Origin: Ursus arctos
Taxonomy: Eukaryota; Chordata; Mammalia; Carnivora; Ursidae
DNA: 64,000 nt
Reading direction: 5' to 3'
NCBI RefSeq assembly: GCF_023065955.2
Contig: NW_026622986.1
Coordinates: 16,517,848 to 16,581,847, forward strand
Shown piece by piece: positions 22,191 to 34,390 of the stretch (position 1 is the stretch's first letter; each line of letters opens with the position of its first letter). The position numbers and the translations under genes are program-made. The notes under the pieces were generated by a model. That model was not told the origin of the DNA and did not search any database. It worked only from the letters and a program-made list of their open reading frames with translations.

Positions 22191-25100
22191 TTCAAGTCCT
22201 TTGGCTTTTCCTGAGCTATATATATGATAACCTGTGACAAAAGGTGGAAAGGGCATGAGAAAAAGAAATCATAATTAACAAAGAAATAAGCAAATCTCCT
22301 ACGACTGAAAAAAAAATGGATGATTCCTATGGAATTTCTTACAGCATTCCCTTGATTTTTACCTTGACTATTCCGGTTTAGAGGAAGAAAAAGGAATGAC
22401 CACAAATGAACTTGCTCAGAGTTGACAAAACATGAATTTGGCGTTCTCTAAATCACGTTTCTCTCTCAAGTATGTCTTCGCACTGCAAGTTGATTGAAAA
22501 ACTTTAATTCATGTATGCAAAAGGCAACCATGCTCCAGTCTCTGAAACTTTAGCTTTTCAGCTCCAAGAGGAAAATACATCCGAAAGCAAAGGTTGGCTC
22601 CTTTTGTTAATGTGAAAGATGTTCCTGAGAAAATACTCAAGAAACAAATGCACTATATAAGACCTGCATCCTTAAACTAAGAACTGCATTCTAATTCCTC
22701 CTACCTCGCCTTGGAGAGACCATACAGAGCAGTCCTGTGTTGTTCCTGGGAATGTACCGTAATGTTGGTTCAATGCCCTCCTGCAGTTGCTCTTCCTTGA
22801 TGAAAACTATTAGCCTCAAATGACTCAGAAAAAAAAGGTTATTGAAATATAGTGGCAAAAGAAAAAAAAAGTGGAATCTTTTGTAACATCTAAGGGTATA
22901 GTCAGTCCCCTGTCCAACCTTTTTAGAAGTTTCCAGATTTAAAATCCATTAAGAACCACCTGGATTCAATCTGGTATGTTGCATCCTTAATTCATGCTCA
23001 TAGCATATGGAGAATGAGAAATTAATGTCAGTTGATCTAATTAGGAATTAAGATTCTCTGTCATCTAATTCTCTGGGGTATTTTTTTGCTTATCTATTTT
23101 TATAGTCGGTAGGATACATAGAATGTAGTGGGAGGAGATGGGGAAAGGAGAGAATAGAATTATTTATGCAAAACTCATGTGATGGCAAGTGCTCTTTTTC
23201 CCAAAATAATGAAAACAAACAGCAGCTTTTTTGCTCTTCTGACAGTTTGTGAATTAGGAGTATTTGTGGATAGGAGGTACATATTAATTGGTATGACATG
23301 TTTTGGAAAATTAATGAATTCTGAAAAGGTCACAGTTTTTTAAACCAGGTAAAAAAAGTGCTTGTTATTTTTATTATTTGTAAAATACTTCAGTACATTG
23401 ATTGGTGGGTATATATGGATCTAAATAAAGGGTTAAAAATATTCTGTTTTCAGCGGTGAAAAAGAAATTGGCTGAGCTAATGATTCTTTCCTTAAGCCAC
23501 ACCCCTGTGCTTTACATCAAAATGTAAAGTAAATTTGTGTCTGTACAAAACAAGTGATTTTTTCCAGTTCAGGGTGCTGGAAGTGTAAGGATGCTATAAA
23601 CCCTAAACTGAAGCCTCATTTGAGCTTATCCTCAATTTTCAGAAACATTTTCAGGGACAAAAGAAAATTATGTAAGCAATGTGGTCTGGTATGTCTTTGA
23701 AAAAAATATCCTCTTGTTCTGAATAAAATAGCTTTAGACTATTGTTTGCTAAACAATTATTTCTTTTTTAGACAAAATTTGAGTTGCTTGTTGGCTCTCA
23801 TGTTTTAGAAAAATGCTTTTATACATGCTGGAAGTAGCCTTTTCGGCTAAAGAATGTAACTCACCAGGAAAACATGACTAATTCAGCATATCGGATACAA
23901 AAGCTCTGAGCTTAGAGGCAAGTTATTCTAAAGTTTTGGAACAGAATGTATTTTCGAAGTGGTGGGGTGGAGAAAGGAACCGAGAGGGTTGAGATTGAGA
24001 TAACGAAAGTGGGTAATCTCATACAGTCATTTGATACAAATTTATATCCCTAACTTCCAAGTATTACAGACTTCTCGCATGCTTCCTCCTCCCTGTGATT
24101 ACCAGACGCATCCTCTCACAAGCCCCCGGAACGGGACTCAGCTGGACCCCTGTTTTCTCATTAAATACTGGACCACGTCTCTGCCATCTCTTCCCATGGG
24201 GCACCCCCTTCAGGACTTTGGGGTTCAGGGTCTAGTGCGTGCGAGGTTGGCACAAGCATCAGGCTGAGCAGAAAGGAGTCTAATTTTACCTTTTCTACCA
24301 ATGATCTAAAGGAAGCCATTTACCCCCTCTGTTGAGTCCTTAAACTTTATTTCTTATTTATGCTGTGAGAATAATTCTGCCTCATGTTATGAAGGAAAAA
24401 ACAGGTAAATGTGACTCATTGTTAGGAAGGAAAAATCAGGTACATGTGAAAGTGGTTTTTGACAGTTTTTAAAATGTGTTGTTGCTATGGTTAAGTGCGA
24501 ATGCTATGGAGTATGCCTGCCTCTGGCCAGCAACAATATAAGAGGATTGCGTTTCTTTCTCGGTAGTTCCTACTAGATCCTCTGTACCTGCTAGGCCCTC
24601 CTGCCTCCGTGCGGGAGAGCAGAGGAGAGGATTGTGTCAAAAATACCTGGGAACTTTTTATTGTCCAAAACACACAGCCAAATAGCCCTGTTTCCCACCA
24701 CAGGGCTTATAGATGGGTAAAGATACGTGTATTTTGAAAAATTTCCCATAGAACAATAACCTCCAGATATTTTGGATCACACATCATATGTGTGAAATCT
24801 AAGCCTGCTGCCATGTGCTTTATGTATCCATTATATTCAGATGCAGATAGTAAGCTCATGTATTTTATAGATCTCTAAAAACCAAAAAAGGTAAGAGTAA
24901 ATATTTTTAAATAATTTTAACACTATAAAAAAACCTTTCGCCCTCATTAAAAATGATTACTTTTTAAGTGAGTAGTGCAATTCATTTGTGTATTTTGAAA
25001 ATTCTGTTTTAACACTGATTCCTTTTAAGCCTGCCTCTGAGGTTCTTGGTTTGGATTCTTGGTTTTAATGGCTTTTGCTGAAAAATATACACACAAAGAT

Positions 25101-26973
25101 ATGTAAATACCAATACCAGTGATATGCCAATCACTGGCCATTTCCTTTCTACTAAATCCCCACACCCCTTACCTCAGCCCAACCTACCAGTTTTAATTGA
25201 CTTGACAAAGGTATTAGTCAACTTTCAGATGTTAAATTTCATTTTCCCTGAACACTTCAAAACTCATCAAGAGGTATTATGGTTTAAAGTTTTAACAAAG
25301 GAGCATGAAACTCTCTGGCCAGATTTCTAATAGACTAGAATATTCTCTTTCCAAGTTTTTGAGTGTGCTGATACAAGAATTTTCATAGGTGACACGGTTA
25401 CATTGTTTTTGGCAACAAGATCACAAAACAGTGGAAACATTTCCAAACATCTGTTTTTAGAATCGTCTCTTTTCAAAGCCGTAGTTTCTCTTGAAAAGCA
25501 GTTATTTTCCCCCTGTATGTTGACTCTCACCTTTACTTTGAAAGGATGCTTAAAGTGTTTATTTCTTTGCTGCTAGGTAGCACATCACTGACCGGCACCC
25601 CTGGCCCCTGCAAAGGCCCACGAATTTGGAACATTTGTCTTTTTTTGTAAGGGAAAAGCACATGACTCATCTCACTTCTTAAAGTACTTGGGCTTTGCTT
25701 CCCTCTCAACCTCACACAGTAGTTCTTTGAATATATGGAGTCATTTAGCAAACACCAGAAGCAGAAACGTGGTAGAGTCATTTTCACTTCATTGCCACTA
25801 TGAAGCAAACATTTCAGGCTGTGCAATTTGTTCTAATCCTCATCGATTGCCCAGCATCTTCTGTGTATCTGCTAACAGTGTGTGCTGACAAAGGAGTGCG
25901 TTTGAATTTGGTGCCATATTGGTTTTCATGCACGTTCGGCCATTTTTACCTTGGCAGGAATAAAGAGCCGTATGTGGTGCCTAGTCTTTCGCCACTCAAG
26001 GAACCTAGAAAGCAGCTTCTGTACACTAATCAGTAAATCAGTACAATTTCGAAGAGTGCTGAAGTTGCTACTTTAGTGTTACATGATGTGAAGCATCATT
26101 AGAGTAACCGTGGATGTTTGTGTTCAGGTTGAGTGCTTCGTTATGAAATGACTTGCCAATTTCGATAGCACTGTGCAATCACCATCTAATATCTCAAGAT
26201 ATCTTACAGAAGGGCATTGATATCAGTTAACCAGAACAGATGGGAGCCCACATTTTAAATAGCCGTCTCAATAATGTCAATTGTTTTTGAACTACTCTTG
26301 TCATACCCGATTAAATCATCAACGCTTGACCTCATGATTTGGTCAATAGAGAAAATGCGCCAGGAGCTCAGCTTTCTGCCAGTTCTGCCATGTTCTGATT
26401 AACTGGTGCTTGGGTTTTCAGTAGTAGCTTCGGGAGGTTCTTTGCAGGCATTTTTTCCAGCACGTGTCTGTTTTGTGAGGGTTAATTTAGCTTCGCTAAA
26501 ACCCCTGTAAATGCGCTCAGCTGGGCCCGTGTGAACTACAGTCAGCTGTGATGCCCGGATGTGGACAACGGCGTGATGTGCCCACTGCCAGCCCCTCCAA
26601 GCCAGGGGCTTCCGACAGTTTCTTCAAACAGTATACAGCTCATGACTGACATGTGCACTGATGAGGTATAATACATTTACAGAGGTTAGTTTTCTCTGAT
26701 ATAAAATAAATAGAAATAGAAGTTCACCCTTCTCTTTGCTGGAAGCACGCACGCACTTTTTGTTGGGGAACATTGCCTTATAGTTATATGATATGCTGCT
26801 GGGTTAGAGACTTCGTGAGGGCTCTGGTTTTCCCTCCATCGTTATGATGAAAACAGCATGTGAGAAACTTCACCCCATCCCTCTATGCCCAAACCCACTC
26901 CTCCAGCTTTTATGTGCGTCCTGTAAGTTTCATATACAAATATGTGCATGTGTAACATTTTGCAGAAACATAA
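22191..26973. other. Repeat-poor intronic block
   Basis: About 4.8 kb without a SINE or a recognisable LINE. At 24386-24452 there is a degenerate two-copy tandem repeat of about 33-35 bp ('gaaggaaaaaacaggtaaat' / 'gaaggaaaaatcaggtacat'). No exon is supported. Confidence 0.5.
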
Positions 26974-27206
26974 GGGGCGCCTGGGTGGCTCAGTCGGTTA
27001 AGGGTCTGTCTTCGGCTCAGGTTATGACCTCAGGGTCCTGGGATCGAGCCCCATGTCAGGCTCCCTGCTCAGCCGGGAGTCGGCTTCGCCTTCACCTCCC
27101 CCTCCCCCTCCCCCGTTCTTGTGCTCTCGCTAGCACGCACATGTGTGCTCTCACGCTCCCTCCCTCCCCCTCTCAAATAGACAAAATCTTAAAAAAAAAA
27201 AAAAAA
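26974..27206 (+). mobile_element. Carnivore tRNA-Lys SINE
   Basis: A sense head 'gggcgcctgggtggctcagt', 'gggatcgagcccc', a CT-rich body with an extra CTCGCTAGCACGCAC-like insert, and an A16 tail. Confidence 0.95.
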
Positions 27207-30200
27207 CCAAATGGGAGCACAGTAAACACATCTTGCTTTTTTCACTTTATACTATTTCTTAGAGAACTTTCCATATTAGCACACAGGTATTCTTAATAAT
27301 AATTAACCCTGGTATGTACCTCTATATTTCTAAGTAAGTTCTATATTTGTCTGTGTGTTTGTCAGTCGTAAATATTATCTGTTGACTTTCTGCCACGATA
27401 GATGATGCTGTCACTCTCGTAGGCCTTTTCTTTTCCACTCTCGCCCCTCTTTTTGGTTAAAATAATACACAGCTTTTGGTTAAAGCAATACCATCTACAT
27501 TGTATGCCTCAGTTATTTTGAGTACTTAGTAAAATGCTGAATTTTGTAATTTAAGTATTGTGTGGGGTAAAATATCACTGAAAAAGTTAGAGGTTTGTTT
27601 GAGCGCCTCCTTCATGTTAGACGCTTTCCTCTCGTGTCTGGTGGTTCATGGCGATCCACTCGGATATCCGTTCCTTGGGACGAGTCGAGGAAGCAGATTG
27701 CAGATTCTGGCTGTGTGGAGGGGCGGCACTTGCTGGCTGCTGGGCTCTCGGGTGGGTGATTGGGGTCTAGCCTTCCCGTCGTTGCCCACCGGTGGAGTTT
27801 TCTCTGGTGCCTTTCTCCTGAGAGGAAGCCTCCAGTGTCCCCTCAGGGAGTGGCCAGCTGTGATCGCAGCAGAGCAGAGAGTGGAGGCTGAGGTCCGGGG
27901 GGTAAGAGTGGAGATTTCCACTGGTCCTGTGCCCTAGGCCGCCCTGCTCTGTGCCTGGTGTTCCCAACTCTGAAGCCTCTGGGGTTCTGTTCTCTAAGGA
28001 AGCAATCCTCTGTCTCCCACGGGAAGCGACAGTGGTTGGCAACAGGCGACACACTTTCTGCCACCCCAACTCCAGGCGCCAGGGCCTCTGCGTCTATGAG
28101 AGCAAAGTGGCCAGTGGCATCGAGGTGTGACTTTCCTCGGACACCCGTTAACGGTGCTCTATCTTCTGTCTTTTAAAAAGTTTTTGAAATTTTCTCCTCT
28201 TCTGTGGTCTGCTCTCTAATTTTTTTTTTTTTGGGGGGTCAGTGTTGTTTTTTCCATCTCTAACTTTCTTTATTGTCATTTTAGCAGGGTTTCTGGAAGG
28301 GAAGGAGATAAAAATGCATGGTCAATTCATCACTTAAAACAGGAATCCAGGAAAGCTATAAAAACTGCATAATGGTAACCTTCCTCATATTGTTCTTTCT
28401 TGTGCAGTAAAACAAGCTGACCCTCTGTTCTGTTCGTGGAAAGAAAAACAAAAGTCCAACCCCGACAGAATCAGGAATTCAGTGCTTCCCTTCTGGAATC
28501 TTAATATAGGTTCGTTCCCAACTAGGAAGTTTGCTGAAGGAATCCTTTCTTTAAAAAAAGGCTGAACTGTACATGCCTATCCCCTTCTCCACCATCTGGT
28601 GGCTTTCATTGATCATGTGTGTGAGTGGTTTTCTCAATACACGACCGTCTCTCCTTGCTTACTTTTTCAGCAGATTGGTCCTCCCTGGGTATGCCAGTGG
28701 GACTTACCAAACTCCTCCCCACCTTCAGCGTAGTCAGCCAGGCCCCACTCCCAGAGGGGTGTGCGAGGTAGGGCCTCCTGCCAGCATTGCGTCAGCATCA
28801 TATCTGCCAGCGCCCTATGGAAGCTTCTTTTTCACGGTCCGCCAAGGGCACTGTACACTTAGGATGTCCTCATTGCAGGATGAATCTACAAAAAGAGATC
28901 AGGAAGTATTAAATCATTTTGGCATATTTGATATCTGACCATAAAAAGTAAAATGTGTTCATTGGAAACTTTCAAGGTCAGTTTCTTGGAGTGCTGTGTC
29001 ATTGCTGGTATTCATGCCCTCAGATGAATGAGGTTTGTATTCATTTGACCTTGACTAAGTATATGAGTGTTGCATTTGAATGTCATCAGTCACAGGTGGC
29101 AGAAACATCACTTGCACTAACTTAAAGAGTTAGTTGGTTTGGGGATCTGGGATGGGTGGCAGGAGTCGGCTGGCCTTCAGATCCACTGGGTCCAGAAATT
29201 CAAAGGCTGTCCCCTGCACGTGGTTCTTGTCTCTCTGATCACACCTTGCCTGTGTGTCAACCACGGTACCCTTCTGGAGACAGGCTGAAGGCCTGGTTCC
29301 AGCCAGCTGTGGGGGTACCACCTCCAGTTAGCATCCCTTTCAAGTCTTTCTGTCCATTTTAGTGATCATGCCCTCGATTATAGTATTGGAGCTGTGGGCT
29401 TTCTCTTCCTACCTTTGTCCCTGTCCTCCTACACCCATATAAGCAAAACTCTTCATGAGGTCATCTGTTTCTTCTAGGAATTAAGGGAATCTCTGTGGAA
29501 AGTCGTTTTACAATTCACTTTTATTTGTGGGACTGCCCTCCCGTGCAGGCACTGGAGCCCAGTGGTGGCTGAAACCCTAGAATGAGTGAGGTCATCCAGG
29601 CTGATGCCTAGAGGGCGTGGTGGGCCCTGTGCCCGGCTAGTGGGTACACCCCCACTGGTGTTCAGCACCAGATGATGCCAGGCAAGATGCCAGATCATCC
29701 TGTTTTTCAAAGAAGCCAGAAATCCAAATCTGGATGTGAATTTTCTCAAGTCTGAAAAAATTTGGTAATTAATTCAAGCATTTTCTAAATCACTGTCTGG
29801 GCCAAACAGCACATCATTTACAACGTCTTGTGTTCTCAAACTCTTTTTAAAGTATAACGCAAGATCAAGAGAGCTGGAGCAATTTGCTGAAGGTTAGGCC
29901 GTGATGAAGTGGTATGGGGGCTCCATCCCAGACCTCCTGACCCCAAGACCACGTTCATATGGCAAGATCTTGTTTTCATTGGCAACATTTTTCTTGAAAT
30001 TTTTAAAGCTAGTATTACTGCTGTAAAAGCCTGTAAATTTTTGGCCTTAATTCAATAGTTTCGTGTCAGATTCTTTGGTGCATGAGAGGTAAAATTTTAA
30101 CATGACTTCATTCTTTCGGATGAAGTTGGCATTGGGCCAGCCAGCGAGGAACACCCATCAGAAGTCTGATTGAGCTTGCAGATACCAAGCTGACAGATGG

Positions 30201-31404
30201 TGTATAGTAGAGTGTGTGTCTATGTTATAAATTAAGATTCTAACCAAGAGTTTAAATATTTCTGATGACATTTTAATTTTAGTCAAGTAGCCATTTATCA
30301 AAAGATTGACTTAATGATCCTTGTTCAACAGAAAAATCCCCGTAAGTGTATTAATTTGGGCTTTTGAGTTTATAGATGTTGGAATGACAGACCTTTGTGC
30401 TTTGATTTGCGTCTCTACTCAGCTTTGCTATCAGAACAGTTTTCTTTGGCTCATCAAAATAAAGCATTTATTTTCTAGACATTTGAAGGTAGCTCACATT
30501 TCACAAGAAGGCTTTTTTAATTAAAATACGCCTGAATTTTTTTTATTTTGCTTTATCTGTAAATACGAAGATATTAACTTTTAAAACATAGTTTTAATGA
30601 ATAGTGATGGAGCAGCTGTAGAAAATTGACCTCTTGCCTCAAGACAAATAAAAATACACTTCACAAACATTTTCAGCTGCCTGTTTTTTTCTACCTCTGT
30701 AATTGACTCTAATTTGCTCTCCCTGCCCCTCTGAAACCTCAGAACTTCGAAATTGCTTTTCAATTTGCAGTCTAAGTTATAATGAGAGCCACACCATTCC
30801 AAGTGCAGGCTACGTGCTTGAGTTATACTGAGACTTCAGTTTTTTAAATTCTTTTATTATTTCAAGCTATCTTCATTACAAGATTATAAAATTATTTCCA
30901 ACTGGGAGCTGATGCTCAAGTGAATGGGTATTTTTCTAATAAGGAATAATAAGGTATCAAAAAGACAGTAAAAAATCAGATTAAAAAAAAATCTTAGGTA
31001 ACCCCCCCCAACTTACTAAGAAAATTCGTGAAAGAAAGGGAAAATGGTGCCTTTATGATATTTTTTATTCTAAGGACGTTATGGTTGCTATCTGAATCAC
31101 AAAATATGAGCTTCGGTATATAAGTTGCTGGTGAGATCCGCATTTTACAGACTAATGAATGTAACAAGTTTTTAGGAGCCCGCACCCAGGCATTTGGAAA
31201 GGGTGGTACTAGGTATTGCACTTAATTTGGGCAATTCTGTCCAAACCAGGCAGTCTGCCTAATTTGTTAGAGTTTATTTTTACAACCCCCTAAGTTAGGC
31301 CTCTCTGCTTCCCTGCTCCTTGGCAAGCTCCTGCTCCCCACCCTCCCCACAAGTAGTGCGTGTAGAGGGCTCTGGAGAAGAGTGTGGGGAGAGACATGTA
31401 CAAT
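27207..31404. other. Unassigned intronic sequence, including a GC-rich patch
   Basis: About 4.2 kb with no SINE. The part at about 27600-28150 is GC-rich and keeps more CpG than its surroundings. It carries overlapping open frames on both strands (27560-27937 plus, 27646-28069 minus) but no domain or splice-compatible exon. A weak MIR-like antisense patch lies near 29850-29960. Confidence 0.45.
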
Positions 31405-31420
31405 CTTGATGACCTTTCCT

Positions 31421-31617
31421 TTTTTTTTAAAAAAAAAAGATTTTATTTATTTATTTGACAGAGACAGCCAGCGAGAGAGGGAACACAAGCAGGGGGAGTG
31501 GGAGAGGAAGAAGCAGGCTCACAGCGGAAGAGCCTGATGTGGGGCTCGATCCTAGAACGCCGGGATCACGCCCTGAGCCAAAGGCAGACGCTTAAGGACT
31601 GCGCCACCCAGGCGCCC
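31421..31617 (-). mobile_element. tRNA-Lys carnivore SINE (arctoid form)
   Basis: An antisense full-length copy with a perfect 16-bp target duplication, cttgatgacctttcct, at 31405-31420 and 31618-31633. Confidence 0.97.
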
Positions 31618-32033
31618 CTTGATGACCTTTCCTAGGTCATACTATGGAAAATATTTTTTTAGAAACACACCCGAGGTCATTTTGTATACCTTTGGGGAGA
31701 ACCAGTGGAAGTTCTGGTTCACATTTAAATGACCCTGTGTTTGTGGAACCCAGACAGAAGGCATTAGAACTTCCAGCTGTGATTTGTTCCCATAGCTCTG
31801 GGAACACCATTACCTCATAGAAGTAGTAATTTTAGTTTTCTACCTGTTCACTTCCGAAAGTGAATCCTAGGGCAGAAAAGTTCAAAGAAATGTATTTGGT
31901 GGGTGGGATCCTTCTATGCTTATGAGCCATAGTGTCACAAAGGAATTTTGTTTTTTTAGGATGAGTCCAGTAAGTGGAAAGTATCTGTCTTCAGACACTG
32001 ATATGAAGGGGTATATGGAGGAGTAAGAAGACT

Positions 32034-32219
32034 TTTTTTTAAAAAAGACTTTATTTATCTGTTTGAGAGAGAGATCGAGAAAGAGAGCACAAGTAGGGGA
32101 GAGGGAGAAGCAGGCTTCCTGCTGAGCAGGGAGCCCGATGTGGGAGTGGATCCCAGGAGCCTGGGATCATGGCCTGAGCCAAAGGCAGACGCTTAACCAA
32201 CTGAGCCACCGGGCACCCC
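32034..32219 (-). mobile_element. Carnivore tRNA-Lys SINE, antisense
   Basis: A T/A-rich tail at the left and the head 'ctgagccaccgggcacccc' at the right. A short target duplication around 'agaagac[a]ttttt' is visible on both sides. Confidence 0.93.
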
Positions 32220-32624
32220 AGAAGAAGACATTTTTAACATTAATCGTGAACTTTTATAATAGCGAAATCAGGAACCTTTTCTAGACCAGAAGCAAGTGTG
32301 AAATTTGTAAAATCTAGGGAATCTGATTTGACATATTTATTATTTGATTTCCCTAAGAAATTAATTAAAGTTAAAAGAGTATCCAAAGCAATAGTCATGT
32401 CAAGTTATGCATCAAGTTCTTTTGCCAATTGGGTCCTTACTGCTCTTGAGTCCTTTGGGTTTATCTTGCTCAGGTTTATCACCCTGCAGCTTACTACCCA
32501 CTTTTTTTTATTATCAAATTATATTTTAAAATATGCAAACTCATATTTAAGTGGTAGGAAGGTTGTGGAGGAGATAAAGTAAGCGCACTTCAATCTGTGT
32601 TTTGAGATTTTTAAAGAGGACTAA

Positions 32625-32631
32625 ATTGCCT

Positions 32632-32670
<39 letters not shown>

Positions 32671-32840
32671 TTATTTTTGAAGAGAGAGTGCATGCGTCAG
32701 CCTGGGGATAGGGGGCCGAAGGGAGAGGGAATCTTAAGCAGGCTCTTCCTCGACTGGGGGCTGAATGTCACCATCAGTGATCATGACCTGAGCCGAAATC
32801 AAGAGTCTGATGCTTATCCCACTGAGTTCCCAGGTGCCCC
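32625..32840 (-). mobile_element. Older carnivore tRNA SINE with (TTTA)n tail
   Basis: An antisense copy. The tail side is a (TTTA)n microsatellite at 32631-32672 of about ten units. The head 'cctgagccgaaatcaagagt' and 'gttcccaggtgcccc' identify the older SINE form. Confidence 0.9.
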
Positions 32841-34039
32841 AGGATAAATAACCTTTCAAGATCATTATCACTCTCGCTGTCTCCTGTCTTGCCCGATCAC
32901 AGATGGACATGCTGCTCTGAAAACAGCTCCCACCCACTACCTTTATGCCCAGCAGCATAGCCTGCAGATTCACGTGCTGGATGCCTCCTATTTCATCTGA
33001 ATATGGCATAATTTGTAGTGAATTGTTTATCACAATCAGAATAAATATCTCAGTGTCTCCATGGAAGACGTTCTCCTTTTTTGGTTATCTTTTGGCAGGG
33101 CTGTGTGTTGGGGGGGTCTTTTTTGTTTATTCTTGACTGAATGAAAACAAATTACTAATTATGTATTAGTCTGGGAACATAGTATTTAGGCTGAATATAT
33201 CTGAATTAATTGTCATTAATAAACCTCACAATTTCTGAACATAGTCTTTGCTTGATTTAAAAATCATATAAAGTAGTGGAGTTTATTTTTTACATGTTGC
33301 AGTGTGAAATGACTTGGTGGAAACACCTCAATGTCTTAATTTCAGAATCATTATCAGATGGGTCTATTTTATTCCTTGTCCAGTAGCTATTTATTATGCC
33401 TACTTTTTTGCAGCTTAATTGCAAACTCTGTTTTCTTGCCAGTATGAATTCAGATTATATCTGCAGGAGTGATGACCACTGCGATTGGCAGATCTGACCC
33501 CCAAAAAGCAAACCTATGTTTTACAGCGTAGGAGGTGTCTTGAATGGGATAGTACATTTGAGAGTTTCTCTGAGGAGAAGAATCAAGATACCTTTAGTGA
33601 GTTGGTCCATATTTTAAAAGGGAAAGTCCACATCAATTTTAGTATATTATATGTTAATCATATTTTTCATAAAGGAAAACTTAGACATTTGCTTTAATAA
33701 ATAATTGCTTTGTAAATCAATTTTGTGTCCTTCCAGGATACTGTTTATGATTCATTGTGATTTAATGGAGCTTTGAGGAATAGTTACTTTCCCTTTTTTG
33801 AAATGACAAGGAATGTCAGAAGAATGATAACTTTTCACTGCTAACGGGTCTTTCCAAATTTAGATTGCGCTTATCGAAATCATAGCTGATGTAATTGTAG
33901 CAGATCATGGTGCAAATTCAATTAAACATGCGTGTAATAATTTATTCTAAACATCTATTTAATTACCTCCCTTTTAAAAAAGATAAGGAATCTTTTAGAA
34001 ATGTTTGGCACAATGGAAGACTGGAAATTTCAGGTGGAA
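32841..34039. other. Unassigned intronic sequence
   Basis: AT-rich, with no recognised repeat or exon. Confidence 0.5.
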
Positions 34040-34165
34040 TTTTTTTTTTTTTTTTTTTTAAGTAGGCTCTATGCCTGGTGTGGGGCCTGAACTCGTGCTC
34101 CTCAGGTGGACATCTTATTAGGTTGCTGTGAATCTTACCTTATAGGCTGTCAGGTGCTCCAGAGG
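34040..34165 (-). mobile_element. Degraded short carnivore SINE, antisense
   Basis: A T19 tail, then 'ctggtgtggggcctgaactc', then sequence that diverges before a residual head 'gctgtcaggtgctccag'. It is probably interrupted or rearranged. Confidence 0.65.
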
Positions 34166-34189
34166 ATCATAGGGTCAGCCAATCCCACT

Positions 34190-34385
34190 GTCTGAATTTT
34201 ATATTAGGAGTAACTCAAGTGAGTTGCCTGAGTGAGACAGGCTGGGTTATTTTGCCCAATCTCACTAAGCCTCAATTACCTTATCTGGAAAATGGGGATA
34301 ATAGTAGTATCTACCTCATTCTGTTGTCAAGATCAGGTAGGATACTCTCCCTGAAGTGCTTAATGCAATGCTTGGCAGGTGTCCA
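34190..34385 (+). repeat. MIR SINE, sense
   Basis: 'ctaagcctcaattaccttat', 'ctggaaaatggggataatag' and a later 'gcttaatgcaatgcttggca' follow MIR order. Confidence 0.85.
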
Positions 34386-34390
34386 CGAAG

